Shown: piece after piece, positions 12,559 through 23,860 of the stretch | How the letters are laid out: every line of letters begins with the position of its first letter | How positions within the stretch are numbered: the first letter of the stretch is position 1 | Assembly: GCF_000005505.3 (NCBI RefSeq) | Contig: NC_016132.3 | Coordinates: 49,862,914-49,926,913 of the forward strand | Reading direction: 5' to 3' | DNA: 64,000 nucleotides | Source of the DNA: Brachypodium distachyon | Lineage: Eukaryota > Streptophyta > Magnoliopsida > Poales > Poaceae | Notes under the pieces: model-generated | Told to the model about the DNA's origin: nothing | The model's input: the letters and a program-made list of their open reading frames with translations, nothing else | Databases searched by the model: none | Position numbers and translations under genes: made by a program

Positions 12559-14075
12559 TTTTTTTTTAGAATTTTGACAAAATACAACATTTTTTTTACT
12601 TTGTTTCAAATGCACACATTCCATTTTCTTAGACAAAAATAGCACACCTTTCTTCAATCCAGACCCACGTGCCATGATTTTTCTGGACCAAATCACCCCT
12701 GCCGATTTAGATGGATCCGTCTTCTCGTATCCATCGAACTGCAGAACAGACAGAACGCAGGAACGGAGGAGGTCACCACTGCCGGCCACGCCGTTCCTCT
12801 CGCCCATCTAGTTTAGCCTACGGCAGCCTATAGCATTAAAGCAAGCAAAGCATTGCTATGTATATGGCTGATCAATGGAGGTTAATTAGATAGCATACAA
12901 ATCATGAACCGTATATATGGCTTCATGAGATACTGCAAGCAGCAGCACATTGCTAGAGCAGCGTGGGCCTGATGAGGCTCGTCGAGTAAGCCGGCAGCTA
13001 CCTCGTCCGGTGTATGGCAGTATGGGGAGGGCAGCGGTGGCCACGTCCGGATGTCCGGTGCGGCGGCGGCCCTGATCAATTCCCCTCCCCTCTTTCTCTT
13101 TTCATGTTCCTCAATTCATCTCCCTTCGATCTATCCAAGTCGATGTTGATCCAGAAATCCATCCCAATCGAGAGATTAGACGAGGGCAATTTGTTCCAGA
13201 AATCATGACATGTGGGTCTAGATTGGGAAAATGATTTAAAAAATAAAAAATGGTGTTTTATCAAGATGTCAAAGAAAGGTGTGCTAATTTGTCTAAGAAA
13301 ATGAAGAGCTCTTTTACGGTAGCCCGGAATTAATATATACCGTTTATTTTTCTTGATCTTGTGGCTGATATTGTTTGGTACTCCATCGCTAACTCCATGG
13401 AGTACCAAGTCTGAAATCAACGGAGTACCTCGATTTGGAGGGCAAAATTGTAATTGTGCACGGATAAATTGGTCTTTTCCCGTGCTAGTTTTAGTTCTCG
13501 GCATGAAGCTGTCGTACAGCAGGTGGACGCCGTTGCTTGTTGCCGACGTAACCGTCGTCAGGGATGGGCCGGACATGTTCTTCGAGTCGTCCAGCACGGT
13601 CGGAGCCGGGCGCTGTAACGAGTTCCTGGAGGGAGACGGACGGATTGAATTCTTCTAACTCTGAAGCGTTTGCGTTTTTGCCTGCACCACTGAGCCACGG
13701 CTTGACCTTGGCCGTCGGGGGCTTGGCGACGGAGCCGCTGGGAGCTGCCGTGGGGAGGAGCAGAGAAAGATGCATTTTGATTAAGGAAACTGTTGATCAA
13801 TTAGGAAACATACCTCCGATAATTGGAAAGGATTGCCCCAACTGCTTATGGTGTTTTTCCTTTTTTTTTCCGGTCGTAACTAACGACCATTAAGATAGCC
13901 TTTGAGAATTGTCTAAATTGGCCTTTAATCTAGATGGTCAGATCTGATCGGTACTCTGGTATTTGATTTTGGAGTACCAGGGTACCGTAAAAATCCTCAA
14001 AATGAAAGGTGTGCATTTGAGGCAAAGTACAAAGAAAGACGTGGCATTTTGTCGAATTTCTCGAGTTTTTTTTTT
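12559..14075. mobile_element. Mutator-like (MULE) element with long terminal inverted repeats, right arm split by a nested element
   Basis: The left arm (about 12559-12700) is inverted-repeated in two blocks on the right: 13990-14075 matches the outer half and about 13185-13310 the inner half. Shared strings include GACAAAAT, CAAATGCACAC, CATTTTCTTAGACAAA, TAGCACACCTTTCTT, AGACCCAC and CATGATTT. The two right blocks are separated by a nested insertion (13312-13993). GCGTTA flanks both ends (12553-12558, 14076-14081) and may be what is left of the usual 9-bp duplication. No transposase is present, so it is non-autonomous. The interior (12700-13185) is GC-rich and could be captured host sequence. 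Confidence 0.7.
13312..13993. mobile_element. nested inverted-repeat element inside the MULE right arm
   Basis: The ends read TTTTACGGTAGCCCGG (13312 onward) and, inverted, TTTTACGGTACCCTGG (from 13993). Both are followed by GTACTCC-type strings. Removing this 680-bp unit makes the MULE right arm continuous with its left-arm counterpart. The interior (13480-13790) is GC-rich with open frames on both strands and no recognised domain. The family is not identified and a target duplication is not clear. Confidence 0.55.
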
Positions 14076-14081
14076 GCGTTA

Positions 14082-14403
14082 GGAGCCGCGGCGAGGGCCG
14101 TCCTCGACTGGGAGGCGGGAGCGCAGCGGAAGCCATGGAGATCTGGTTGGGGAGCATGGTGGAGGCGGAGATCTCGTCCGTCGGAGTTGGCGTTGGCGGT
14201 GCAGTCCGACGGCGGCGGCCTCCCCGTCCTCTCCTGTCGTTGGTCTCTCTCCTCTGTACCGAGCGCACGTGAGAGAACGAGAAGAGAAGAGTAGATCGGG
14301 TGTCGGCGACTTTGCGGTGGCAGTGGATGTAATTTTGGTAAAATTGACATACGAGGGATGCAAACTCCAAATTAAAGAATAGGTAAGATAAGATGTTTAT
14401 ATT
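14082..14403. other. GC-rich segment, right flank of the MULE
   Basis: Continuation of the GC-rich tract seen at 5350-5637 and 12190-12552. A short open frame begins at the ATG at 14134 (MEIWLGSMVEAEISSVGV) and ends at a stop near 14271. No domain is recognised. It could be the remainder of the locus broken by the two transposons. Confidence 0.3.
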
Positions 14404-14405
14404 TA

Positions 14406-14486
14406 CTCCCTCTGTTCCTAAATTCTTGTCGTTGTTTTAGTTCAAATTTGTACTAAACAACGACAAGAATTTAGGAACGGAGGGAG
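14406..14486. mobile_element. Stowaway MITE, 81 bp
   Basis: Almost perfect inverted repeat with ends CTCCCTCTGTTCCTAAATTC and its complement, flanked by TA at 14404-14405 and 14487-14488. Lies about 130 bp downstream of the FLOE pseudogene stop. Confidence 0.92.
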
Positions 14487-14612
14487 TACATCGTACGGAC
14501 AAGTAATAGACAACATCATATCAATTCACATTTATTTAGATAACACGGTACCACTCGTAGCACACGCCTGTAGATTGGTGCCCAACGAAAACAGACCCCA
14601 ACCTGAATGAAA

Positions 14613-17600
14613 TCACCACGCACGAGAGGGTGCTCCAGACCCTGATTCGTTCAGCCTATCGAGCAATGCATTGAAATCTATCTGCTGGCAGCTGTCCGTC
14701 ATCCTCTGGATCACATTCAGCACCTGGTCCCTTGGATATCCCATGGTGATTGCCTTGTCAACCATCTCTCCATATGGATGACCACGCATCTTGTGATGAG
14801 ATGACCCTGGATGATTCACACCAGCACCACCAAGAGGCATCTGTGGTGCCTAGACTGCAGAAGGACCACTCGGCGGGTAGCCATACCTTGTGTTATAACC
14901 TTGCAAATGCCCTTGTGGTACATATTGCGGCGGGCCGACATAGGACCCCTGACTTGGAGGAGGTAGTTGTTGCCTTTGCGTATTGTGCTGCGGTAGTGGC
15001 TGAGATGGTGGGATGCTAGGTCCACCGTATGAATATTGCACTTTAGAATGACTCCCACCTGATGGAGCAACAGTGTTGTATGGTCCTTGCATAGCCACAC
15101 CCGCACTGCCGGGCAGAGTATCAAGGGTAGGGTTCAATCCCTGGTGGGTGGATAACGAGGGTAGTTCGGTGGAGTCTGAGGTCTCATTTGAGTTTGCACA
15201 TGAGGATGTTGAGGTTGCACTGTCTGAGGGAGATGAGAGTTGGATTGTTGTGGTTGTAGTTGTGGAGGAGGAAACTGTTGAGCATTAGACAACTGGGGTT
15301 GCTACACTGCTTGTGTTGGAAACTGCTAGCATTAGAAAGTTGGGGGCCTTGGGGCTGCTGCACAGGTGGAGGAAATGACTGCGAGTAAGTCTGCTGTGGC
15401 TGTGCCACTGTTGAAGGAGATGAACGAGAGGATTGTTGCTGCCACTATTGCTGGTAAGGAGGGTAAGACTGTGTCTGTGTTTGATTTGCTGACTGAGGCT
15501 GGGATGAAGCATGGACTGGTACATCTTGAGCTTGGGGCCTTACTGGCAAGTATTGCACTTCTGGTTGTGCTTGCTACCCTTGTGTGTCCTGGTTGCCTGG
15601 AGCTTGGTGTTGTGGGTAGTAAACAATGGCTTGGCTAAGAACATAACGATCCTGGTGTGGAACAAGAGAGCTAGGAGCTGTCTGCTGCATAGGTTGATCA
15701 TTGTACTGTTGAACTGGTTCAAAAGCTCTTGGTGCAAGTGACGACGAGTTCACTTGATGACGCAGCACAAATGCCAGCTGCTTACCTGCTGCATCTGGCT
15801 TTTCTTCAAGCTTCTTTTGTTCGGGGAAAGAAGGTGTTGGCACATCTTCTTTCTTTTTAGATTCATCTTGTGTAAGTTGAAATTTGGCTAGCTCCTTCTG
15901 AGCTTCCACTAACTCTTGCTTGTCTCGAAGGATTTGAATAGACCTGTGCACCTGAATCATATAAAGTGTCCCCAGTTACAACTTCTAAACAAGGGGTCAA
16001 TGCTCAAGATCTATCAAATATATAAACAAAAATGTGATCCACATGTAAAACAATAAAAATGAAGTAATGAACTATTGGCTAACAATATGTGGTCAATACT
16101 TGGAATTCTAACAAGGTCAGCGTGCTTCACAGTTTCTTAACAAACAATATAGGCGTTAATCATCACATTTCCTATCTATTGTATGCTTTTAAGTGCAGCT
16201 TCCAATTTGTACAAATACATAAGTATATACAGCAGACCAGTGAAGAGTCTATGTGCACAACAGGTAATGCAAAAAGATTTTATTAGAGGGAAGTAGAAAA
16301 TATCATTTTTCATGTTCAGTTCTTGGCGACATGGATAAAGCTTAAATTCTTGGTGAATGTTGCCACGAGATAGATCATCAGTTATGTCAGCTCTGTGTTG
16401 AGATACCGATGTTTAGAAATCTGAAGGCACGGGTTAGGCACATACAGTGATACATGTTGATAATGCCTCGTTAAATACGATTTATGCAAGGCCCACTGGC
16501 CAAGTATCCAATATCAACAAGCCTCCTCACTCATGACTTGTATAAGGCACAATCCATAAGTCCAAAACTTTTTCTTCCATCATAAAGACTCCCTAACTTG
16601 CAGTGTGCATAGAACTAGATAAAAGGGTGAAGGACATTTGATTTGAGAACCTCCCCAAGCATATACCCATTGAGAAGAGGATCAGAAGTACTAGCCTGCC
16701 TAGAGTTAATATACCATGGTACGAAATCAAACCTGAGCATCCTAGGGAAACCTCACCGATGCATGTACAAACTCACAGGGTATCTATGATATTCACTTCT
16801 GATTTGAAGATGCTGGAAGAAACATGCGTGAAGATACTATTGTGTGTGGCAAAAGTGACCTAAATGATTTTTATAAGATTACAGATTTTGGGTGATTCCT
16901 ATGTATAAGATAAGCTATCTATACAAAGAACTAAGCCAAGTCATCAACAAAATCATCATACGTTGGGCTTAACGGGTCTTGGTGAACCATAATAAACATT
17001 CAGGTTAGCTCACATTGGGATTTCCAAATGTTTGGGCGAATCAGGTCAGTGTAGGACAGGCCCAGCCAAATCTGAACTTTGGGACAGGCCTGATCCAGAT
17101 CAGGATCAGATGATTGGGATCTGGGTTGGCTGATCAAAATATGCTCAGGTCATCAAGTGCATCAACATTAAGAGTATCACACCATCAGGATGTCATACTG
17201 GTTGGCACCAGTAAGCACCAATTCAAACATGTGCTGCATCTTCATTGAGGCATGGCAGCATAAAGGATACACACCACAACTATTTTACACCATTTTACAA
17301 ATGCCTTCTAAATTAGTGTGTGACAAGAAAAAATAGCCTTGTTTTATGATTGTATGATCTGTAACTGTACTTTGTTTCAACTAACCCAGATCACAGCAAG
17401 TAGGTAAAATGACAGAACATAACCTACAAAACCAGAGTGGTTGTGTTCCAAGTGGAATAACAACTAATGCAGCCTAGGTTAAATCTATATGAACGTAACA
17501 CTTACTACATCGACAGCTTTTGCTACTTAGTCTGAACTCAATATGATCAATAGCATGCACAAACACATTGGTGCAATAGACTGGAGCAAACATTTATAAG

Positions 17601-19253
17601 CACAAGAGCAACATCACATGCAAGTGATGTAAAATGTTCCCTGGGCTGTCCGCTCCCACACACCGGGGTTTGTTCCCTAGGTATACACCACATGCATGAG
17701 TGACGAGTGTCGTGTTTGTGGGTTGTGACTGTCCACTTTGTACTCCTTAAAAAAATGTTTGGATGTAATAAATATCCTAGTAAGATGATCTTGGCTACAG
17801 ACATAATATAGAATGCATACACAAGAAATTCATAGAACTAATAATATATGAATCAACATATGGCATGATGATACAAATGATAACAATAAAAATGAGAAAA
17901 ATATCTTCTCAAACGATCTTACTTTCAAAACTACTATTTACTTACTCCATGTAAATGTTTCTCAAGAGACTTCAATCTCATATCAGTCTCACTGCGAAGC
18001 ATGTCACTTCAAAGTTCACCTATGGACCTCTCAAGCTTATAGCAATAAATCTCCAGATGTGAAAGCCGATAGTGATTCCTTCAAGAGATCGTAGTAAATT
18101 ATCAGCATATTTCTTCATGCATCTCTCAACAGCAGAAAGTACATCCTCGTTGGCATAACTTTCTTGTTCGTAAACTTTCACAGATGGTCTCCCAAATCTG
18201 CTCTCATGAAAATCATGTTACAAAAGTACAAGGATGAGTCACTAGAAGTAATGAATAAACGGTGAGCATTTTAACCACGACAAAATAAATAAAATTATAT
18301 TGCCAACGAAAGCTTGCATAGGTTCGATGGAAGTTATTTTTAAAATGCAAAATCTCATTGGAATTTTCATATTGTTAATAGCAACATTTGATGACCTATA
18401 CATCAGTTATGCCTCTAGCATTCAGCAATACAGGGGATTACTCTGTAATTTCCAGCATGGTCATAATGGTTTTCGAGCTGGTCCCTTAACATTTCCTATC
18501 TAGGGACTAGCATCATAGAAACAAAAAAAAACTCTGTGTTGTTTGAATAGACAGGTGATACAAAAGTGAAATAACCAACAGAAGAGCAGCATTCTCATGT
18601 GGTAGTCCTAAGTCCTAACAGAAGTAATCTATTAGGTCCTTTCAGCTTGGAATGTCATTTGAATGAACGATTAATTGACAATTTGTTTCCTATGCTTCAT
18701 AGTACTTTAGAACTTTCTACTTCTTGCATAGTAGGGGTTAAACCTTAAAATGCAAAAATCTAGAAGTACTGAAAAAGTAGAGCTGTCTATATGACTATAA
18801 GAATGTTGTTTTCCCTCCATCACCACGGATCAAAGAGTTGACATTGCGTAAAACGTAGCAGTAGCACCCATAATACGCTCCAATCAGAAATATAACTGAT
18901 GCATAAAAATAGCGGAACTACAGACTTTTCCATGCGAACTCATCATTTAATGAAGAAACTGAAAGTTATTAACCCAATTAATTTTTTCCTAGTTCCAAAT
19001 TCTTCAAATCCAACAGACGGATTCGGCAAATCTAGCCCCAAGCTTCAATCAAAGCTTGTCACACCAACTGCTGCTTTCCACGAAATGGATCTAAAGGGAG
19101 GGAAGGAGGGGAGCGAGAAACGATGGATACCTTGTCAACTGGATCGGGTCACTTGGGCTCGGAGTGGGCAGCGAAGTCGTCATAGGAGCAGAGCACGTGG
19201 TCGGTGCCGAAGTCGAAGCTGCGGGTGCCGCCAGCGGAGCCCCAGTTGTCCAA
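14613..19253 (-). pseudogene. FLOE-family (DUF1421) gene, decayed by nonsense and frameshift mutations
   Basis: Three exons are visible on the minus strand. Exon 1 (about 19253-19131, donor GT at 19130) holds SFDFGTDHVLCSYDDFAAH. Exon 2 (about 18216-17946, donor GTAAGT) holds GRPSVKVYEQESYANEDV and KKYADNLL, then the coiled coil SETDMRLKSLEKHLH. Exon 3 (15951-14613) opens with VHRSIQILRDKQELVEAQKE, runs through a Gln/Pro/Ser-rich region and ends with the UBA-like DUF1421 tail (DKAITMGYPRDQVL to SGAPSRAW). Known: FLOE proteins are prion-like; Arabidopsis FLOE1 senses water in seeds. In-frame stops lie at 19149, 18009, 15574, 15445, 15302 and 14850, with frameshifts near 18071, 15320 and 15140. 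The start codon is missing: exon 1 is cut by half a Stowaway MITE. Exon 2 has no AG at the expected acceptor. Confidence 0.88.
15952..17945. other. large intron of the FLOE pseudogene
   Basis: AT-rich, with GTAAGT at the 5' end (17945 on the minus strand) and TTCAG at the 3' end (15952). I see no gene or well-formed transposon in it. Confidence 0.6.
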
Positions 19254-19330
19254 ATATGAATGTATTTATACCTAAAAAACGTCTGGATGCATGTAATATT
19301 TCATCACTTAATATGGGACGAAGGAAATAT
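19254..19330. mobile_element. truncated Stowaway MITE at the 5' break of the FLOE pseudogene
   Basis: Carries the internal and right-hand part of the Stowaway type seen whole at 44688-44801 (CCAAATATGAATGTAT, AACGTCTGGATGCATGTAATATTTC) and lacks the left end. It joins FLOE exon 1 directly, so the start codon of that gene is lost at this junction. Confidence 0.65.
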
Positions 19331-19382
19331 ATGTTTAAACTGCCATTTTCTAGTCCCTCAGTTCCAAAATGTGGAGCATATA

Positions 19383-19633
19383 CATCCTCCATCCGTTCCT
19401 ATAAACAAGGCGCATACTTTTGTTTGCTAAAACCAAGAAGAGCTCAGGCTTCTAATTAATCTCCTCCTTGAGTGCGCTGTGCGTATACTGGTTGGCTGCA
19501 TGCAAAGCAAACGTCTTTATTATCCTTTGCTAATTGGCTGCATGCATGTCTAGCATTTAGTGCAACCTTGTGCGCCTTGTTCATGGGAATTTTAGAAGAA
19601 AAGTTATACGCCTTGTTACAGGAACAGAGGGAG
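19383..19633. mobile_element. Stowaway-like MITE, about 250 bp
   Basis: Inverted ends: CCTCCATCCGTTCCTATAAAC with ACAAGGCGCATA on the left, and the complement of ACTCCCTCTGTTCCTGTAAC with ACAAGGCGTATA on the right. TA flanks both sides. Confidence 0.85.
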
Positions 19634-19639
19634 TATATT

Positions 19640-21654
19640 TTATTGATTATTTTGTAAAATTCGACCAATGTTGTGTTAAAAAATATCAACATTTACACTT
19701 CCAAATCAAAATTATTAGGTCAGTTGCAAAATATATTTTTATGGTATCTTAATTTGACATTATATATGCTGATACTTTTTTATGAGTTTAATTAAATTTT
19801 AGAAATTTTGATAATCAACAAAATTTACATACTAGCACATCTTGTAGTAGAAAAGTGAGAGTTCTGTGTTTTACCTTTGCTTACCCCCGCATCACCGGTT
19901 TTAATAACAAACCCATCCACACTCGCACTAGTAAGTTGGTGCGTATATTATTATCATCATTCATGTAGAATTTTCAGTTTTCATTAATTCAGTTGAGTTG
20001 AGTCCATTCCACCCTCAGATGCCAGAGGAAAACTTGAAGGAAGATATCAATAACAACTTTTTTATGTTCAGTATCATGTTAGTGTTCAAGAGTGTCACTG
20101 GTTTACAATATTTCTCTACATGCATATGCCTGGCATATTGTTTGTGCATTGGAGCAATGGAATCGCGATTTCAGTAGTATCAAATTCGAATATGTATTGA
20201 ACATTTGATTTCAACTATTGTTCATAACACGACTGTCTACATCTGAATTTGTGTGCTACTTTTGTAACCTAGTGACTTTGTGAGTGAAGCTGTCCTTGTC
20301 GTAGTGTCTGTTGCCTATGGGCTCATTTGTAATCTTTATCTGCTGGGCTAACAGGCCGAGCAAGGTCGTATGGTTTCATCACTAACCAAAAGCTCAAAAT
20401 CCATAACGCAACCAGCCCTCGGGCTCAAAAAGAAAAAGGAAATTAGCCCTCGGTATGGATGGGATTGGGAGCTGAGAGGCCGAGAGCCCGCCAGGCCGTG
20501 GGGAGCAAAATGTTGCATTGCGGCGGCGCCGTACCCGTACGTGGTTTTTTCAGAACAACCCGTACGTGAGTGCGCTGCGAGTTCAGGTACGTGCCGCCCA
20601 GCCGGCCTGCTTCGGATGCAGCCTTGCAAGTTTGCTACACGGCCCAAAGCCGAGAGGGCCTAGGCCTTTGAACGACCGGCACCGGCCCATAGTATATCGG
20701 CAGTGCCCCTGGTAGACGTGACGTGCCTCGCTTCAGTTTGCAAAGTTTATCGGAGCCACCACGGTGCGTGTCATATACGAAGCCATGTGCCATGTACGGA
20801 GTATATTACTCCACTTCCGTTCCAGGAGTTTTTTTCTCAACAACTTTTCCGGCCGGCTTGCCGACCTTTACAAGACGTTTGTCCACTACTTCCACTCACC
20901 TTTTTGGGCCAGCCACATCGAGTCAGATGACGCGCTGGTCCCGTATATATCATTCTTCGTTATCTATCGTGTCGTCGGTTTACGGTCACAGTCAACGGAA
21001 AGCTGCCCAGTTAACTGTAATATCATTAACCGTCCATGTCACTCTCGCTCATGTAGTCACGTTTATATTATACAGCAAACAATGATGGGTGTCAAAACCA
21101 AAAGGGAAGTGCTCGGCAGATGTTCATCATCATGCATGACATATAACTCGAGTGGACTCGTCACAGCAAACATATATAACGCGTGGACAAATTAAACAAC
21201 ACCATACAAAATATCCTGACACATACTGCGTGTCATGAACAAGGCAACATGAAAGGGGTAGTCTTCACTGAATATAACAGATCTTAGTATTATTTGCGAG
21301 CTTCAATATTGCGCTCGTTTATTACAACTCCATGCGCGCGTGCGTGTCTATAGTACCTAGCCTCACATTCTTGCGTACGTGCACACGGACGATGCACAAC
21401 GAATAGAACAGCGGTTCTAAGCACGCACACCTCCTTGAACCCAAATGCAAATTATATGATCTATACCTCGATCTCCGGTACGTAGTCTCTGATCATTACA
21501 GTAGCGGATATATATAGACCAGCGACGCGCCCACCACCGTGCTCACGTACGGGGAGCTAGCTAGATTTCTATGTATACGTATACGTATACGAATATCTGC
21601 TAGCTCTACGTACGTACGCAGGTGTTGGCGCGTGATATCTCCTTGATGATGTGT
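19640..21654. other. spacer between the FLOE pseudogene and the first CLE gene
   Basis: AT-rich to about 20340, then mixed. 20340-21200 has several short overlapping open frames with no recognised domain. 21570-21590 has a short (GTATAC)n run. The 3'UTR of the CLE gene should lie just below 21655. Confidence 0.5.
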
Positions 21655-21933
21655 CTAGTTGTGGTGCTGCGGGTCCGGGCCGCCCGGCACCTCCCGCTTG
21701 TGAGCGGCGTCGCCTCCTGCTCCTCCTCCTTGCTGCAGGCTCCTCCTCACGTGGTTCCACCTTCCCCGAGTAATGCCATTGCCACCCCCGGCGCTGCCCG
21801 CATTGGTGTTCGGGGCAGCGTAGAGGTGATCTGCCTGCACGGCGCGAGCTTCGGCCGGCGTGGCTACGAGCTCCGTGCCGACGATCAACACCAGGCAGAG
21901 GAGCACAACAACGGCGCCGGTGCGAACGGCCAT
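21655..21933 (-). CDS. CLE-family signalling peptide precursor (92 aa)
   Basis: Known: CLE genes encode short secreted precursors that are cut to 12-13-residue peptides perceived by leucine-rich-repeat receptor kinases in meristem and vascular control. Seen: MAVRTGAVVVLLCLVLIVG is a typical signal peptide ending near PAEA. A variable Gly-rich middle follows, then the C-terminal CLE motif KREVPGGPDPQHHN right before the TAG. The hydroxylatable prolines at motif positions 4 and 7 are present. The frame also opens at an ATG at 22020, but the TATA box at 22037-22046 puts transcription start near 22010, so the ATG at 21933 is chosen. No intron is needed. The receptor and role cannot be read from sequence. 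Confidence 0.93.
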   Translation of the reverse strand: MAVRTGAVVVLLCLVLIVGTELVATPAEARAVQADHLYAAPNTNAGSAGGGNGITRGRWNHVRRSLQQGGGAGGDAAHKREVPGGPDPQHHN

Positions 21934-22036
21934 TGAGCTAGCTAGACGTTGAGAGACAAGGGTAGAGCCAATTGAGAGGATCAAGAGAGATGGAGAGCTT
22001 GTTCTCGGATATCCATTCATGGCCAGGTGCCGCTGG

Positions 22037-22046
22037 CTATTTATAG
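22037..22046 (-). promoter_or_regulatory. TATA box of the first CLE gene
   Basis: CTATAAATAG on the minus strand, 104 bases above the chosen ATG. It excludes the in-frame ATG at 22020 as a normal start, because transcription would begin below it. Confidence 0.7.
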
Positions 22047-23685
22047 GATGGATGAAATGAGGAGGATCATATCGATCGGCGGTTACAAAAGAAATAATGC
22101 ATATGTTAAGTGGGGCCGGGGCCGGGCGTTAGTGTGGATAATTGGTGGAACCACCGCGCGCATTTGTGTGCCAAGGACAAAGAAGGACACGTAGGGGTGC
22201 CGTTGGATGAAGCTCCCGTCCTAGTGGCCACTATACTCGTACACTGCATGCCAGTAGCTAAGAAGATCATGGTTCGATCATGAGGAGGAGGATCCTCTCC
22301 TTTTCTCTGTTTTTATGTCTTTACTTTATTGCAATATATTATCATATGATCCGTGCCTACGCACGCCATGAGCCACTGTTCTGCTCCGATGTTCCATGAA
22401 TGTTCGCTTCCACAGTATGCTAGTTGCCCACAATTACTCACTCCACACATGGATCTTAGTGCGCCACAGATCGAGTGACAGAGGGATGTCACCGCCGCCC
22501 GCACTCTTCGTGTATACGCTGTGCGCCCTGAACTCCGTTTGCGTGGAAACCAGGACGATTTTGGATTGAGAAGTAACTGTTTCTAAGCATGGGTGGAGGA
22601 CGGAAAAATATTCGAGGTCAGGTGAACTCTGAACCGTAGAAACAAATTGATGCAAAAAAATCAAAATTGTCTACTCAAATTGATATTTTCTACTCCGTAT
22701 TGATTGTAAATATATTCACTTAAACTAAAAATAGACACATATTTAAAAATAAGTAGATCCTAGAAATTTAGAAACAAATTTCTAAATTTACCCCATTTTG
22801 TTACCAAAATTTAAGGTCACTGGCGTCTTATACCTTTTCTTGATTTACCCCAATTTCTGACCCAAATGCAGAAATTTAGAAACGAGTTAGACTATTGTAT
22901 TGTACAATTCCCTTATGGCCTTTTGTCTTCCCGTTCATTTTATCCATCATCGAAGAACAGAACACAAACAATGAAGTACTCCTACCAAATAAGCGTGAGG
23001 GACAGACGAACAGAAGCAGCCTGGGCAGTGGCCGTGCCACCTGACTCACAAGAAAGAGAGGGAAAGTTGCTATTTCTTGTATATGTCATTCCTTGACTCA
23101 TACTTTTGTCTATACCAATAGGAGAACACGTTGTGTGCTCCGTAGTGTCCATTGCCCCAAATATTTCCAATTCCAAAACTATATATAGGAGTTTTGAAAA
23201 TGTCTAAAAAGAAAAATCCAACATATGTATGCAAATTTGATACAGCTCGAGAAACAGGGAACAGACAATTCATAACCCAATTTGCTACCGTTTAGCCATA
23301 TTGGTATATTTTTGTGTTTATCGGTCCATGGATCGAATTTTCATTTGAAATTTTGTGACATTATAGTCACATACTCACATGTTGTACCTTTATGGTAATG
23401 AAGTGTTTTTTTTTTGGTTTGGGAGTACGGAGCACCACAAAGCCTGGAAGCACCAGACGGGACTACACTTGTCTTGGGAACCACCTTCAACCCGCTGAGC
23501 AAGTATGAGGTGAAATGCTAAGTTAAAGGACCACTGAAGATATACCTGTCAAGGAACACACAGATGGAGGGAATGCTCCTACCTGCAAACTGTGAAGCTG
23601 CGCGTTTTTCAGTCACGGAGAACAAATTGCGCTAATATGTAGGTACTCCCTCTAGCGGAGAACAAATTGTGCTAATATGTAGGTA

Positions 23686-23860
23686 CTCCCTCCAGTTCCA
23701 TATTAAGTGTCGCTAATTTTGTACTCTCTCCGTTCCATAATTCTTGTCTCAAATTTAGCCAAAACTGGGTGTATCTATTTCAAAAAAACGTTTAGATACA
23801 TGTAATATTTCGACAAGAATTATGGAACGAAGGGAGTAGAACTTAATATGGGATGGAGAG
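23686..23860. mobile_element. Stowaway MITE (outer), interrupted by a second Stowaway
   Basis: Left end CTCCCTCCAGTTCCATATTAAG; the right end is its diverged complement, ending near 23860. The two halves are split by the element at 23724-23836. Confidence 0.85.
23724..23836. mobile_element. Stowaway MITE (inner, nested)
   Basis: Ends CTCTCTCCGTTCCATAATTC and its complement, with TA at 23722-23723 and 23837-23838. It sits inside the Stowaway at 23686-23860 and is therefore younger. Confidence 0.92.
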
